From a virus: a stretch of 41,091 nucleotides of DNA. The stretch is from IMG/VR virus record IMGVR_UViG_3300037068_000062, positions 1 to 41,091 of that record; one strand, given 5' to 3'. The position numbers and the translations under genes were made by a program. Shown in pieces: positions 24,766 to 35,112 of this stretch; within the stretch, counting starts at the first letter, position 1; each line of letters begins with the position of its first letter. Below the pieces are notes generated by a model. That model ran no database searches, had not been told where the DNA came from, and saw nothing but the letters and a program-made list of their open reading frames with translations.

Positions 24766-27624
24766 TTAGCGAAACAGTCGGAACCCGCCGCCGGGAACCT
24801 GCAAGGGCGGGGGTGGCGTGACGGCGCTCGACGCTTGCACCGCACCAAGGTCGATGCTGGGTGAACCCGACCTAGTGCGCGGCTGGCCGTACATATCGGG
24901 GCCAGGCGTAAGATAGCCCCCCACATAAGAAAAATCGACGCCGGCTCCGATCGCGGGTGAATCGTGACCGCACAGCGCGACCGTGCAGAGCCGCCAATCC
25001 TCCGAGGTCGAGAACACAGCGCCGATGTTGGGATGGACAAACACGCCCGTCGAGTGGCTGCCGTCGGGGTCAAGCGCGAAGCACGTCGCGTTATTGCCTG
25101 GCCCGCAGGTCATCGAGTCGCCGCCGGGAAATGGTATCGCCGTTAGATCGTTTCCCATGGCAAATTCCGGCGCGGGCGTAAAGCTCGCATGCCCGGCATA
25201 GTTTGACGGAAGGTCGCTGCCGTTGTTCCCCGCATTTCCGCTGTAGGGCGGCACCTCAGGCGGTATGTAGGAGTTGTTGATTCCGGTCCAGTAGGTCAGC
25301 TGCTGACCAAACCCCACCCCGAGATTGTTGTGCACAGTGGCCGGGTCGGTTGGGCCGTACACCCCATGCTTGTCGCTCTCGAGCGCGCTACAGAGCGGAC
25401 AAACGCTAATGCCAGGACCGATGAGCGTATTGTTGTACCAAGCGCCACCATAATGCGAGTAGGCACCGAAGGCGCCATCATGAGCTGCCGTCGCCCAAGT
25501 TCCCGTTCCACGGAAGATAGCCAGAACGTTATGAAAGATACCCGCATCACCGCACGATAGCCCGGCGCCACCTGAGCCCGTCGAGCCCCACGCGCCACCG
25601 GAATCGAGGATGTCATTCGCTAATATGGCGCCATTACCGTTATAGTTTCCGGGTCCACAGTCGGACTGGCCGACAGCTCCTCCATTAATGGATTGCATCT
25701 GGAAGCGCTGGACGGTCTGCCCCCAGTCATCTTGGGCATACGCAAAGCCCTTCGTTGTTGGATTTGAAAACCCAACGTTCGCGTATGGCTGATTTGAAAA
25801 TATCGCCACGCCCTTACTCGGGTCATAACGAAGCGGATCGCTCGCGGGATTCATGTTGTCCTGGAAGCTATCGCCCGGCGCAACGGTAAACTCCGCCCAA
25901 AACGGAGGATAAGATAGACGGTTGTTAGCAATGCCCCCGAGCATCATGGACCCCGATCCGGGGATAACTAAAGCCCAGCCGGTGTCGCTCGGCTGATTCA
26001 ATTTCATTGAGGCAAAGATTTGCACAGCTTCGCCTCCGGCCCCGTTTACGTACTGCGTTTGCGCAGCACCTCCCCACCATAGGTGAGTATAAGTAAACCA
26101 ATCATGCTGTGGTATGGTGGCTATCGTAGCGGGGTCGGTCCACCAAGTATCGAGCTGGTGCGGCACGACGTTTGCCTTGGACGAGTAGCCCAGGGTGCCC
26201 TCATAGACCCACACACAACTACCGTCGCTCGTGCTGCCGCCAAACGCCGTTGCGCTTGGTGCGGTCGAGCCTGTCGTGCAGGTAATAGCGGGGTACGTCG
26301 GTTGAGCTGACTGCCGATAAACGTTTCCCGCCGCCGTGACGACGTACTGGATCGGGAAGAACGGCGCGCCCGACGCCCAGCTAACCGGATCATCAACATT
26401 CATTCCAGTGAAGGTGTTGTAATCCACCGAGGTCAGGCACACCCAGGTCACGCCGCCATCCGAGACTTGCGTCGCGCCATTCCAAGCCGCAACGCCAGCG
26501 GTGTTTTGCGGTGACCCGAAATAACCTCCAGGGGCCACCGTGCCGCCTACATTGGCAGGCGATGGACACGGCGCGGTTCCGAAGTGCCCAGCGTAGCTTG
26601 AGTTGTTCCCCGAAGTGCCGCCGCCTTGGGGAGCAACCGCCCACAGGTAGAGCGGCTGGCCATTCGTAAAGACCCCGGTTGTGGGGTCGTAGGCTGGCCC
26701 CGCCAACACCCGGTCATCGTTCGGAAAGCTTGTGTAGGGCGTGTTTTGCTGCCACGCCGGCGCGTCGGCGACGTTCTGTACCATCGGGTGCCCCGGCCCT
26801 GGCGATGGATTCCCCCCCACTGTATTCCACGGCAGATAGCCGGGTATCTTGGCGTCGAGCGTGGCGCTATCGGTAAAGTCGAAGGTCGTGACGGTCGAGG
26901 TGCCGCTATAGTTTTCAACCAGCGCGACCGGGACGGAGCCGGGTAGATAGTACCCAATGCCGGTCTGCCCCGTGTCAGGAGGCCCGTAGATGCCCGTGCT
27001 GTAGATGCCCGTGCCGGTGCCGGGGCCGCCGCAGGGATAATGCGCGGTAGCGGGCGCGGCGGCCACTGGTGCGCCCCATGTCGTGGTGTCGGCGTTCCAC
27101 ACCGGGCCGCCGCCGCACCCGCTCGTGTCGGCAATGTCAGGCGTCACCCATATCTGCAGTGGGTTTGTATCCAGGTTAACCGCGACGGCCATTGTGTTGC
27201 CCGCGGTGTAGGCGAAGGGCGCTGAATCGTTCGCCCCAAAAGAATAGTTAAATCTGATTACTGGAGTGGTGATGTATGTACTTACATACCCAGCATTGTC
27301 CGGCCCAGCCCCCAGCGTGGCGGTCAAGCCGACGGTCTGTGACCAGCCGGGCCTTGCAACGCCGACCCCAGCCCTGAAGGCCACCGCTGCCGCCGAAGGG
27401 ATGACGGCCCGAAAGTACCACTGGCCGTGGTACTTAACGGTATTAGCCTGGCAGACGGCGGATTCATTGTAATTGGATACCGGCGCCTGGGAGACCGTCA
27501 GCCCCGCCCCGCTTATCACGATACTAGGATCGCAATCGCTGGCGTTGAAGGTCGTGGTCTGCGCCAGCGCCGGGCACGCCAACAGCGTCGAGCACAGCAA
27601 ACCGAGCGCTGCGATCCAGCGCAT
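24766..27624 (-). CDS. Exported beta-rich/beta-helix surface protein (952 aa)
   Basis: The ATG at 27624 overlaps the upstream stop (TGATG). A Sec signal (MRWIAALGLLCSTLLACPAL, cleavage after ALA-Q) is followed by a SPRY/ConA-like domain (YHGQWYFRAVIPSAAAVAF..., residues about 40-190) and then Gly/Asn/Thr-rich repeats. The C-terminus has a SPAIGAG and GQPRTRSGSPSIDLGAV pattern that commonly closes right-handed beta-helix proteins such as polysaccharide lyases. A depolymerase or adhesin that acts outside the inner membrane is likely. No catalytic residues can be fixed. Confidence 0.7.
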   Translation of the reverse strand: MRWIAALGLLCSTLLACPALAQTTTFNASDCDPSIVISGAGLTVSQAPVSNYNESAVCQANTVKYHGQWYFRAVIPSAAAVAFRAGVGVARPGWSQTVGLTATLGAGPDNAGYVSTYITTPVIRFNYSFGANDSAPFAYTAGNTMAVAVNLDTNPLQIWVTPDIADTSGCGGGPVWNADTTTWGAPVAAAPATAHYPCGGPGTGTGIYSTGIYGPPDTGQTGIGYYLPGSVPVALVENYSGTSTVTTFDFTDSATLDAKIPGYLPWNTVGGNPSPGPGHPMVQNVADAPAWQQNTPYTSFPNDDRVLAGPAYDPTTGVFTNGQPLYLWAVAPQGGGTSGNNSSYAGHFGTAPCPSPANVGGTVAPGGYFGSPQNTAGVAAWNGATQVSDGGVTWVCLTSVDYNTFTGMNVDDPVSWASGAPFFPIQYVVTAAGNVYRQSAQPTYPAITCTTGSTAPSATAFGGSTSDGSCVWVYEGTLGYSSKANVVPHQLDTWWTDPATIATIPQHDWFTYTHLWWGGAAQTQYVNGAGGEAVQIFASMKLNQPSDTGWALVIPGSGSMMLGGIANNRLSYPPFWAEFTVAPGDSFQDNMNPASDPLRYDPSKGVAIFSNQPYANVGFSNPTTKGFAYAQDDWGQTVQRFQMQSINGGAVGQSDCGPGNYNGNGAILANDILDSGGAWGSTGSGGAGLSCGDAGIFHNVLAIFRGTGTWATAAHDGAFGAYSHYGGAWYNNTLIGPGISVCPLCSALESDKHGVYGPTDPATVHNNLGVGFGQQLTYWTGINNSYIPPEVPPYSGNAGNNGSDLPSNYAGHASFTPAPEFAMGNDLTAIPFPGGDSMTCGPGNNATCFALDPDGSHSTGVFVHPNIGAVFSTSEDWRLCTVALCGHDSPAIGAGVDFSYVGGYLTPGPDMYGQPRTRSGSPSIDLGAVQASSAVTPPPPLQVPGGGFRLFR

Positions 27625-30600
27625 CAAAAATGATCCATAATATTGACGCCCGCCCAATACGTACCTCCCCACGTTCCCCCAATCCAATTTATTGCCCCGC
27701 TCCCGGCGAACCTTGCGTTAAGGTCGGCGTTCGCGTTAGCGATATACCCGCCACCTGTATCAGTCATCAGTCCGGCTGCAATCATTGCATGAGCCCACGC
27801 AAACATTACCCGCTTCAATACATTATAGTTAAGAGTTCCCCAAGGCTGCGCGGTTAGATTGTGCCCATTCGTGCCGTTCGTGCCATCATAGCCGTTTGAC
27901 CGATACAACCAGTTGCCAGTCCAAATGCCGGTGGCGGCACCAGGGGCAACATACGAACCGTCAGGGTTTTTTAGGTTTAGATTAAAACTGCCGCCGCCGG
28001 CGTCTTGGAGGTCAGCGACGATAAAATACGGCGATGCCGGCTGACTTGGAGCGGGAGGGGCTGGCAGAACAAGAGCGTCGCCGTTTGCTATTGGCATAGG
28101 CGACCCCGTCGGCGAGCTCCAATTAAAAACCTCAAATGCTCGCGACGACGGACCGGGGGTTACCGCAAATGATTGGCAGCTTGAGAAGCCTCCAAAACCA
28201 GAAGGATAACCCAGCGCACGAAAGATGCACGTCAGCTCCGTGTCTAAGCCACCCAAGGTTGCGAAGTTGCCGTTGTTTCCCCCAGCCGTCGATCCAAAAA
28301 AGTACGGCCACTCGTTTATCCGCCCGCCACGCCGATCAGCAAACGCCTGTGAGCAGGTCGCCCAATTGCGTATGCAAGCAGCTGCCGCAGCCGACCCGGC
28401 GGTAGCCGCTACTGGCGCCGCCGTCCACAGCCCCACTGACTCGCAGAATGTATTGGGCCACCAATAATAATTGCCTCCATATTCCGCGAAGAGATCCTTG
28501 TCGTTGCACAGCAAAGCTCCCGCGCCGCAGAACATCGCTTCCGACGCGACCGAAAGGGTTGCTGCGTTAGGCACATTACCTGTTACGATCTCGTTGACTG
28601 TATAGGTGCCCGCTCCGCCTGATCCCGTCCCGAGCGCTGTGATAAACCAATTGGGCGGGATGTGGCCGGCTACGTCCTTAATGCAGTGGCCCACCGCCAG
28701 CGTCCCGGTTAGGCCGGCCCCAGAAACATCCAGGGTATTGCCCGAGATGGTTGCCGTAAATGTGGCTCCCGGATTGGCCGGAATCGGAACATAGGTTGTA
28801 GAATATTGAGGGTCAACACAATCAACGATTAGTTGAAAATTATCCTCCATGAGGTCCAACAGGTATTGATCGCAGTGGGTGCCGTCAAACGTCCCCGACG
28901 CTGAATAATTCGTATTGTTCAGGCCGCTTTCGTCGTGCGGATAGAGAAGCGCTGCCCACGCCATCCACCGCAGTTTGTTTCCGTCAGCCCGCACTTGGCT
29001 CATCTGGACAGGCGTAAGCGCGTTGTAGTAATTCTTTCCGGGTATGTCCGTATAATTTTGCAGGCTCCCATAATGCGATACCGCGTACAGGGCCTCCGCG
29101 AGGAGTCTATCGAGCAGCTCCGGCCGCCCGGTGCGGAGATATGCCCACGAGGCGAACTCTGCTGCGTGGGCCATATCATGGTTAGGTTTAATGCCTCTGA
29201 CCCTAGCCGCGGGCGCCGTGTATCCAGGCCATGACCAGTTATTCTCGCCATTAAACAATGGAATGGTCGTAGTCATCCCCAGGTACGCTCTTGTGCCGCC
29301 ACTAGGCGTTAGATTGTTCCCTGTGTTGGGCAGCACGCTGGGTGACGCCGATAGAACGAAGTCGCCAAGCCAGCAACCAACCCCCAACGCTGCCATCAAG
29401 CCATAAAAGTAGCTTGTACGGTCACCACAGTAGAAGTCGCTGCCGGCCCAGAATGGCGTGCCGCTCAGGTAATGACCGATCCCACCGCTAACGAGCCAAT
29501 CGTTTGCATCATTGGCCCCCATGCAGTAAGGCCAATACTGATAGAGGCCGGGGCCGGGGTAGCCGCCCGTGCCGCCGTTGGGGTTCCATCCGTTGTAGGG
29601 GAACACCTCGCCATTGGCGCCGGTTGGCCCCGACACTATAGGTGGATAGACCGGATCACCGGGGATTGCAAATGGCGGGATCACCTGACACGTACCCCAG
29701 GCAACCTGATCGACGGCGCCCGACCTCAGCGGAACATCTGTTGAGAGCGCGCCATTTCCTTGAAAGAAGACCCACTCACCACCTGCCCCGCCGAGCGCGA
29801 GTCGCATTCCTGGCTGACTCACCGGGGCTGTGACCATCGTGCCGGAGCCGGTCGGGCTGGCCGGAATCAGGCGGGTTCCTGAATCTGCACCAGCAAAGAT
29901 GGCGCCGCCTTGTTGTAGCCAAATGGGGCCGCCTTCTGCCACATAACTGTTGCCGTTAGTATCTGTTAAGCCACCAAACGTGTTCGCTTCCAGGTAAACC
30001 GCGCACGATTTTGGGCTGCTATTGCCATCGGTGATGGGAGGTTCCGCCGACCATACTACGGAGGCATAGCCTCCAAGCATTGCCTCAGACGAAATCGTTG
30101 CCGTCCAAGGACGTGCGGTTGTCTGCACAATGGGAGGATCCGTACTAGGCCCCCACTCGCCCGGTCCATACACCTTCGTTGGAACAGGTAGGTTGCCTGT
30201 TGTGTCAGTAACAAGTTGACCCTTGGTTGGTGCGGTTCCCGAACTTACGGTCACCAAACCGCCTGTAAAAGTGATAGGGCCAGAGTAAGAGCCCCATCCG
30301 CCGCCCTCTAGGAATAGAGGGGAGCCAGGAGCCCTACAGATTGCACCATCAAGCGGGCCGCCCTGTACTATCATGCCGCCATAGAGGCCGACAGGCGAAG
30401 TCGATATATACACCGCTGTATAAGCGCCATTATCGTACGTGCTTGTTACTGTGCCAGTCCACGTTATCGGAGCCACATCCGCAACGAAAGCCGAGCCAGT
30501 TAGCGCGGCGGTGACCGGATAACCTCCGAGTGAGAATGGCCAATTGGGCGGATTATGCGCGGTGCCGCCGACTGTGTAGTTGAAGCCGTTCGCCGGCGTC

Positions 30601-31484
30601 GTGTTAGGTGGAACGAACAGGCGATAGTCCTTTGCCGCATTACCGACCGGCGACAGATGCGCCCCGCCAAACCCCGATACCGGGCCGTCAATATAGGGTT
30701 GCCGCACATCAGCCCAGAAACGATAGCCGGCAAGAGCGGGCGTGCCTGTACCGCCAGGCGCATAGGTCATTAGGTGCACATAGATTTGCGTCGTCAACAA
30801 CCCATGCGGCGCCAAGGTCGCGACCGGAGGGACGGCGCTTTCGATCATATCAACGCTGAACGAGTAGACATCGCCCGCGTCGCCAACAAGGTGCGTCCGC
30901 ACCTGCCTGATGTTGGCCGCATTGGCAACATTAAGCCAAGACGCGAAAGTGCGCCCGGCCTCGTATGCATCGTATGTCGAAACCGGCGCTACCACGCCGA
31001 AATTGTTCGGATATAATTCAGTTGTATAGTTGCGCGTGGCCGTTGGGTAAGACCCCGCGACAGACGTGATCGCAACCGCTTGGGTGCCACCATTTGCCGC
31101 GATCCCGCCAAAGGTCGGGCGCAGCATAAAGGCCGCGAACATCAGCGAGCCGTCTGGCCAGTAACGACAGGCATTAGCCGGGCTCATCGAGAATGGCTGC
31201 GCTACACCGCCGACGGCGAATGCAGGTCGATATCCGTGCGGTACGGCGCCTTTTGGAAACGGCCAGCCAAACGTCCGCGTCGGTACGCCCGCCACTGTCA
31301 CATTTGTAGGATCATCATTGACCAGAGTCATAGTCGCGCTGTAACCCAAGGGGGGCGGCGGGCCGACCGCAGCGCCGCCAAAGAACCCGAACCCCTGGCG
31401 TGCCTCAGCCGCCTCAGGCAGCCCCACCGCGAGCGCTGCCGCCGCGGTCGTCTGCAGTAATTGTCGGCGCGTCAAATTGTTCAT
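27624..31484 (-). CDS. Tat-exported large protein with alpha-toroid-like region (1286 aa)
   Basis: The ATG at 31484 overlaps the previous stop (ATGA). The N-terminus MNNLTRRQLLQTTAAAALAV carries a twin-arginine motif (TRRQLLQ) and an AEA cleavage site, so the protein should be exported already folded. After a beta-rich N-terminal half (residues 40-650), the region around 780-900 is helical (HDMAHAAEFASWAYLRTGR; YAVSHYGSL; LRWMAWAALLYPHD) and resembles alpha/alpha-toroid polysaccharide lyases or hydrolases. A C-terminal beta domain ends it. A glycan-degrading role is inferred; no catalytic residues were identified with confidence. A Tat signal on a phage protein is rare. Confidence 0.7.
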   Translation of the reverse strand: MNNLTRRQLLQTTAAAALAVGLPEAAEARQGFGFFGGAAVGPPPPLGYSATMTLVNDDPTNVTVAGVPTRTFGWPFPKGAVPHGYRPAFAVGGVAQPFSMSPANACRYWPDGSLMFAAFMLRPTFGGIAANGGTQAVAITSVAGSYPTATRNYTTELYPNNFGVVAPVSTYDAYEAGRTFASWLNVANAANIRQVRTHLVGDAGDVYSFSVDMIESAVPPVATLAPHGLLTTQIYVHLMTYAPGGTGTPALAGYRFWADVRQPYIDGPVSGFGGAHLSPVGNAAKDYRLFVPPNTTPANGFNYTVGGTAHNPPNWPFSLGGYPVTAALTGSAFVADVAPITWTGTVTSTYDNGAYTAVYISTSPVGLYGGMIVQGGPLDGAICRAPGSPLFLEGGGWGSYSGPITFTGGLVTVSSGTAPTKGQLVTDTTGNLPVPTKVYGPGEWGPSTDPPIVQTTARPWTATISSEAMLGGYASVVWSAEPPITDGNSSPKSCAVYLEANTFGGLTDTNGNSYVAEGGPIWLQQGGAIFAGADSGTRLIPASPTGSGTMVTAPVSQPGMRLALGGAGGEWVFFQGNGALSTDVPLRSGAVDQVAWGTCQVIPPFAIPGDPVYPPIVSGPTGANGEVFPYNGWNPNGGTGGYPGPGLYQYWPYCMGANDANDWLVSGGIGHYLSGTPFWAGSDFYCGDRTSYFYGLMAALGVGCWLGDFVLSASPSVLPNTGNNLTPSGGTRAYLGMTTTIPLFNGENNWSWPGYTAPAARVRGIKPNHDMAHAAEFASWAYLRTGRPELLDRLLAEALYAVSHYGSLQNYTDIPGKNYYNALTPVQMSQVRADGNKLRWMAWAALLYPHDESGLNNTNYSASGTFDGTHCDQYLLDLMEDNFQLIVDCVDPQYSTTYVPIPANPGATFTATISGNTLDVSGAGLTGTLAVGHCIKDVAGHIPPNWFITALGTGSGGAGTYTVNEIVTGNVPNAATLSVASEAMFCGAGALLCNDKDLFAEYGGNYYWWPNTFCESVGLWTAAPVAATAGSAAAAACIRNWATCSQAFADRRGGRINEWPYFFGSTAGGNNGNFATLGGLDTELTCIFRALGYPSGFGGFSSCQSFAVTPGPSSRAFEVFNWSSPTGSPMPIANGDALVLPAPPAPSQPASPYFIVADLQDAGGGSFNLNLKNPDGSYVAPGAATGIWTGNWLYRSNGYDGTNGTNGHNLTAQPWGTLNYNVLKRVMFAWAHAMIAAGLMTDTGGGYIANANADLNARFAGSGAINWIGGTWGGTYWAGVNIMDHF

Positions 31485-33274
31485 GGCGTTAGCGCAAACC
31501 GCAGCGATCGAGTGCCGGCATAGGTGTTGCTCATCGTCGTCCACGTTGAGCCGCCGTCGATTGAAAGCACCGCCTTAGCGTTGGCGTCGATCGATTGCAA
31601 GGTGTTGTGATCGTCGTACACCCAACCAAATCCGCCGGCATCGTTGTTGCCGCTCAGATACCAGACGTATTGCGTGCCGGAAACCGCGGTCCACGCGCAG
31701 GCGAACGCCAGGTCAGTCGCTACATAGGGCAGCGACGCCGAACTTATGTTGGCGCTACACAAGGGGCTGCCGGGCGCAGTCCCGGTCCACGGCGCGATCG
31801 TGACCGTCAGGTCCGCGGCCCCGCCGCTGCGGGTCGCGTCGCAATTGTTGTCTGACGTGACGCCAGAACACGCCTGAAAGGCCGGCAGCACGATATGGCC
31901 ACGCGCCCCGCTGCTCTGCGCGGTAAAGACTTCGCCGACCTGTACGCCGGCGCTTCCGATATTGCCCCAATCGTTGTAGCCGGGCGCATCGCCCGCAATC
32001 ACGTAATCCTGCTCGATCGCGCCTGTGGGCGGCGAAGGCGGCGCGGTATCTGGCAAACCCGCAATCGCAACCGACGACGGACACGGGTCGAGCGAGTTGA
32101 GCGCGGCCCCGGTAAAGCTCAGTTCAGCAAGCGAGAAGTTTGATAGCCCCTGATTGAAATAGCCGGGGTTGGTGCCGAGCGCGCTAAGCTTGGCTCGGTA
32201 GCGCAACGGCGTAAATAAGTAATGGTTATTACCGTTGAGCCAGACCGTGTGGACCTGGAAGGGCTGGCCGCCGCACGAATAGGCGCTGATCTGTCCCTGG
32301 CTAGTCCAGGTGGCACTCTCTAAATTGTCCGATGCAGGTGCGGTGGCGTAATACATCGGGGTGCCATTGCAGTACGCGCACAGCGCCCCCCACGTCACAT
32401 AGACTGTCCCAGATCGCTCCAAGATGCCGACCGCCTCGACGCTATCGACGATGATGGGGCCAGGAGAACCGACCGTGTCGGTATAGCCAGGATTTAATTT
32501 CCAAACGCGGACGTTGAAATTACCCGGCCCCGGAACCCCGGCATCGCTGGCGACGACAAACGCCACGCCGTCGGCACGCTGCAGGAAGCCGAAAGTGTCG
32601 ATCGGTTTAACCAGGATGCCACTAAAGGTCGCCGGCCCGACGATCGTGCAGCCGGCCCCGCTGGTCCCATTGCCGTAAAAATAGGGTGTCGGACAGGTAA
32701 CGACCTCGATGCCAACCACCGCCGTCGATTCAAACGTCGGGAACCAGCCGACATAGAGGCCCGTCGAGGTGTTGTAGAGCACCTGCAGCGCCTGACAATC
32801 AGGATAGATGTTGCCGCCGGAGGGCGTGCAGACGGGGAATTGCGTCGGGGTTATAACCGTCCCGAGATTGACCGGGTTGCCGCTCTTGAAGTTGTCGGTC
32901 TCGTAGGCAAGGAAGCCGCCCCAGGTCTTGCCCGCCGTTCCGATGTTGTAGCCGGTTCCCCAATCCTCGGTGTAGAAGATAAATTTGTGCGCCGGACAGT
33001 TGGGCTTGGTGCTGCCGTCCGAATTGTCGCACTGTAGGATCGAGCCGTCGGACCCCGCGATCTTGCGCCAGCCGCTGTCCCAATAGGCAACCTGCGCGAC
33101 ATCCGGCGGCGTCGAGCTGCCGTCCAACCCGCTGAAATTGTTAACCGTGACCACCGGACTAGCCGCGCCACCAAAACCAAAGAACGATCGCGCGCCAAAG
33201 CCGCTGGCCCCCGTTACCAGCACGATCGCCAGTACCGCGAAGTGCAGCCGCCTGATAAGACTCCTGATAAGCAT
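31481..33274 (-). CDS. Exported beta-propeller-type protein (597 aa)
   Basis: ATG start at 33274. The signal segment MLIRSLIRRLHFAVLAIVLV is followed by a beta-rich body with recurring W/Y-G and aromatic-Asp motifs (QVAYWDSGWRKIAGSDG; KFIFYTEDWGTGYN; YVGWFPTFES), reminiscent of five-bladed propellers of glycoside hydrolase clans such as GH43. The last 120 residues (DLTVTIAPWTGTAPGS; YVWYLSGNNDAGG) form a separate domain, similar to those on phage tail proteins. It has several paired Cys, consistent with a periplasmic or outer location. The family assignment is tentative. Confidence 0.65.
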   Translation of the reverse strand: MLIRSLIRRLHFAVLAIVLVTGASGFGARSFFGFGGAASPVVTVNNFSGLDGSSTPPDVAQVAYWDSGWRKIAGSDGSILQCDNSDGSTKPNCPAHKFIFYTEDWGTGYNIGTAGKTWGGFLAYETDNFKSGNPVNLGTVITPTQFPVCTPSGGNIYPDCQALQVLYNTSTGLYVGWFPTFESTAVVGIEVVTCPTPYFYGNGTSGAGCTIVGPATFSGILVKPIDTFGFLQRADGVAFVVASDAGVPGPGNFNVRVWKLNPGYTDTVGSPGPIIVDSVEAVGILERSGTVYVTWGALCAYCNGTPMYYATAPASDNLESATWTSQGQISAYSCGGQPFQVHTVWLNGNNHYLFTPLRYRAKLSALGTNPGYFNQGLSNFSLAELSFTGAALNSLDPCPSSVAIAGLPDTAPPSPPTGAIEQDYVIAGDAPGYNDWGNIGSAGVQVGEVFTAQSSGARGHIVLPAFQACSGVTSDNNCDATRSGGAADLTVTIAPWTGTAPGSPLCSANISSASLPYVATDLAFACAWTAVSGTQYVWYLSGNNDAGGFGWVYDDHNTLQSIDANAKAVLSIDGGSTWTTMSNTYAGTRSLRFALTP

Positions 33275-33280
33275 CCTAAA

Positions 33281-34198
33281 TCAACAGGAGCCATGAACCG
33301 TCGTTAGATACGCGCAAACATCGGTTTGCATATTGGCAACATCGGTCGCGGACAATCCGGCCCCTATAGTGGCAAAGGCAAATATGACGTTAACAAGCGG
33401 CACGCCATGAACCCCAGCTGCATTGACAGCCATAATATCCGGGGTCAGCGTCGGAACGCCGGTTGCGGCGTGCGATGCAGTCGCCGCCAGCGTCCCATTA
33501 TGGTAAATCTCTTGCGTTGTGTGATCTAGCCTGTTGCATACAAAGAACCCGGCCGTCGAGTTAATGGTGGTAGCGGTCGTCTGATCAACGTCCGCGTCGT
33601 TGACCGAGCAATACGTGTTGTTGTCGGTGTACCGCGGCAGCAAACGCAGCGCAGCCGTACCTGAGCCAGCCTGTTCAGCGCTGCCCATATATCCAGCGAT
33701 CCCAGCGACGTTTGTCAACGACCAAACCGAAAAGTGCGCCGAATCAAGCTGATAGTTGGTGAGGCTCGATAGCGCCGTCGCCACGTCTAAATAGGAACCC
33801 CCGCTGGTATCTGCGGTCGAAAACCCTTGGTCCGCTGTGAAGGATAGAGTGGCGGGATATCCGTGCTGGACTGCCGGATTGGCAGTCCCACATAGATTGA
33901 ATCTAGCATCCGCCTCGGTATCAGAGGCCAGGATGTAGATGGCGTCAAACTTGCTGCCACAGCCACTTGCGCCGGACAAGTCGCCCGTAATCAAACCATG
34001 GGATATCATCGCGCAGACCAACGTCGTGATTGCCGTAGCGTTTGGTGCTCCGGTGTTGCGCGACAGATAGTTGTTTGCTGCGGTCACACAGGCCGGAGTG
34101 CCGGCGCTAAACCCATAGGAAGGCCCGCCGACATTGCCAACTTGCGCCGCCGCCGGGCTCGCCAACAGCAGCAGGAGTGCAAGGGCGCGCCAGATCAT
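33281..34198 (-). CDS. Exported LamG/jelly-roll-like fibre protein (305 aa)
   Basis: ATG start at 34198, in ATGA overlap with the upstream stop. The Sec signal MIWRALALLLLLASPAAA is unmistakable. The body contains FDAIYILASDTEADARFNL, then FTADQGFSTADTSG, and TQEIYHNGTLAATASHAATG, a pattern I recognise from phage structural proteins with a concanavalin-like jelly roll. Its end (IGAGLSATDVANMQTDVCAY) also fits. These domains usually sit on virion fibres and bind glycans. The signal peptide is unusual for them. Six or more Cys suggest an oxidising location. Confidence 0.7.
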   Translation of the reverse strand: MIWRALALLLLLASPAAAQVGNVGGPSYGFSAGTPACVTAANNYLSRNTGAPNATAITTLVCAMISHGLITGDLSGASGCGSKFDAIYILASDTEADARFNLCGTANPAVQHGYPATLSFTADQGFSTADTSGGSYLDVATALSSLTNYQLDSAHFSVWSLTNVAGIAGYMGSAEQAGSGTAALRLLPRYTDNNTYCSVNDADVDQTTATTINSTAGFFVCNRLDHTTQEIYHNGTLAATASHAATGVPTLTPDIMAVNAAGVHGVPLVNVIFAFATIGAGLSATDVANMQTDVCAYLTTVHGSC

Positions 34199-35112
34199 GA
34201 GCCGAACCCGAGCAGGTATGCCTTAGCCGCGCCATCGTTGATCAGCTTTAGCGAAATTCCCGAGCCTGCTAGGTTTCGTGTCCCGGTATAGCCATCGGCG
34301 CTGACCAGAGTCGCGGCGCTTACGGCGGTTCCCGTAACCGTCACCTTGTTTGCCGTATCGGTAATGATGTCGATTTGGCAGCTCGTCCCTGCTGTCGGAA
34401 CAATCGCCGCTGGGATCGTCACCGTATAGGCAGCATTATTATAGAGGACGGTCTTACCGCAATCAGTCGAAAGCAGGGTGTCGGTCGATCCCGCCGTTAC
34501 TGTGCGCTCGCTGCCAAGAACGGCGGCGAAAGTGTTGACTCCCTGATGGTTCCACGTGCCGCTAGAGATGTCGTTGCCGCTGTAGGTGTTGTTCCCGTTC
34601 AGCAGTCCAATCGTCGCGCCGGATGTGCCGATCGCATGGCCGCCGAGCGGCACAAAAGCCGAATAGGTTGCGTTGTCGAGATCGGCGATGGCGACGCAAG
34701 TGTACGGCGGGATCACTAGCGAGCCCGCGTTATTGATGTTCGACGAACTGGTCAGCGTGTCGGACCCGGCTGCAGTGCAGAGGTTAAAGCCAAACCCAAC
34801 GCCGAAGCCTGATGTCGCGACCACCGGCAAGGTGTCGGTCATCGCGCCGCTGTTCGTGCGGTTGACTGTCAGTGCGGCGTCGCTTGCCTGGATCGTATAA
34901 CTCGCCCCCGCTTGCGGATTAACCGCATCCGTCAATTTCAATCCGCCCGAATATAGTAACCCGTTGCCAAGCGGCGCGACCGGCTGATATGTCCCCGGCG
35001 CAACTGCGACCCCCTGAGCAAAGGCGAGATGGACGCACAGGAAGATTAACGCCCACAGGGCGCCACTGATCGGGAGCCCAAACTTTAAGCCGCGCGCCAA
35101 GCCGTGATCCAT
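34195..35112 (-). CDS. Exported tail-fibre-like protein (305 aa)
   Basis: The ATG at 35112 overlaps the upstream stop (TGATG). A long n-region (MDHGLARGLKFGLPISG) and hydrophobic core end in HLAFA-Q, a probable Sec signal. The rest is a beta-rich, Thr/Ser/Gly-rich sequence with short repeats typical of trimeric fibre shafts (SYTIQASDAALTVNR; GNNTYSGNDISSGTW; AAYTVTIPAAI). The C-terminal LAGSGISLKLINDGAAKAYL ends in GFGS, a common tip motif. It is probably part of a tail or a surface fibre. Confidence 0.7.
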   Translation of the reverse strand: MDHGLARGLKFGLPISGALWALIFLCVHLAFAQGVAVAPGTYQPVAPLGNGLLYSGGLKLTDAVNPQAGASYTIQASDAALTVNRTNSGAMTDTLPVVATSGFGVGFGFNLCTAAGSDTLTSSSNINNAGSLVIPPYTCVAIADLDNATYSAFVPLGGHAIGTSGATIGLLNGNNTYSGNDISSGTWNHQGVNTFAAVLGSERTVTAGSTDTLLSTDCGKTVLYNNAAYTVTIPAAIVPTAGTSCQIDIITDTANKVTVTGTAVSAATLVSADGYTGTRNLAGSGISLKLINDGAAKAYLLGFGS

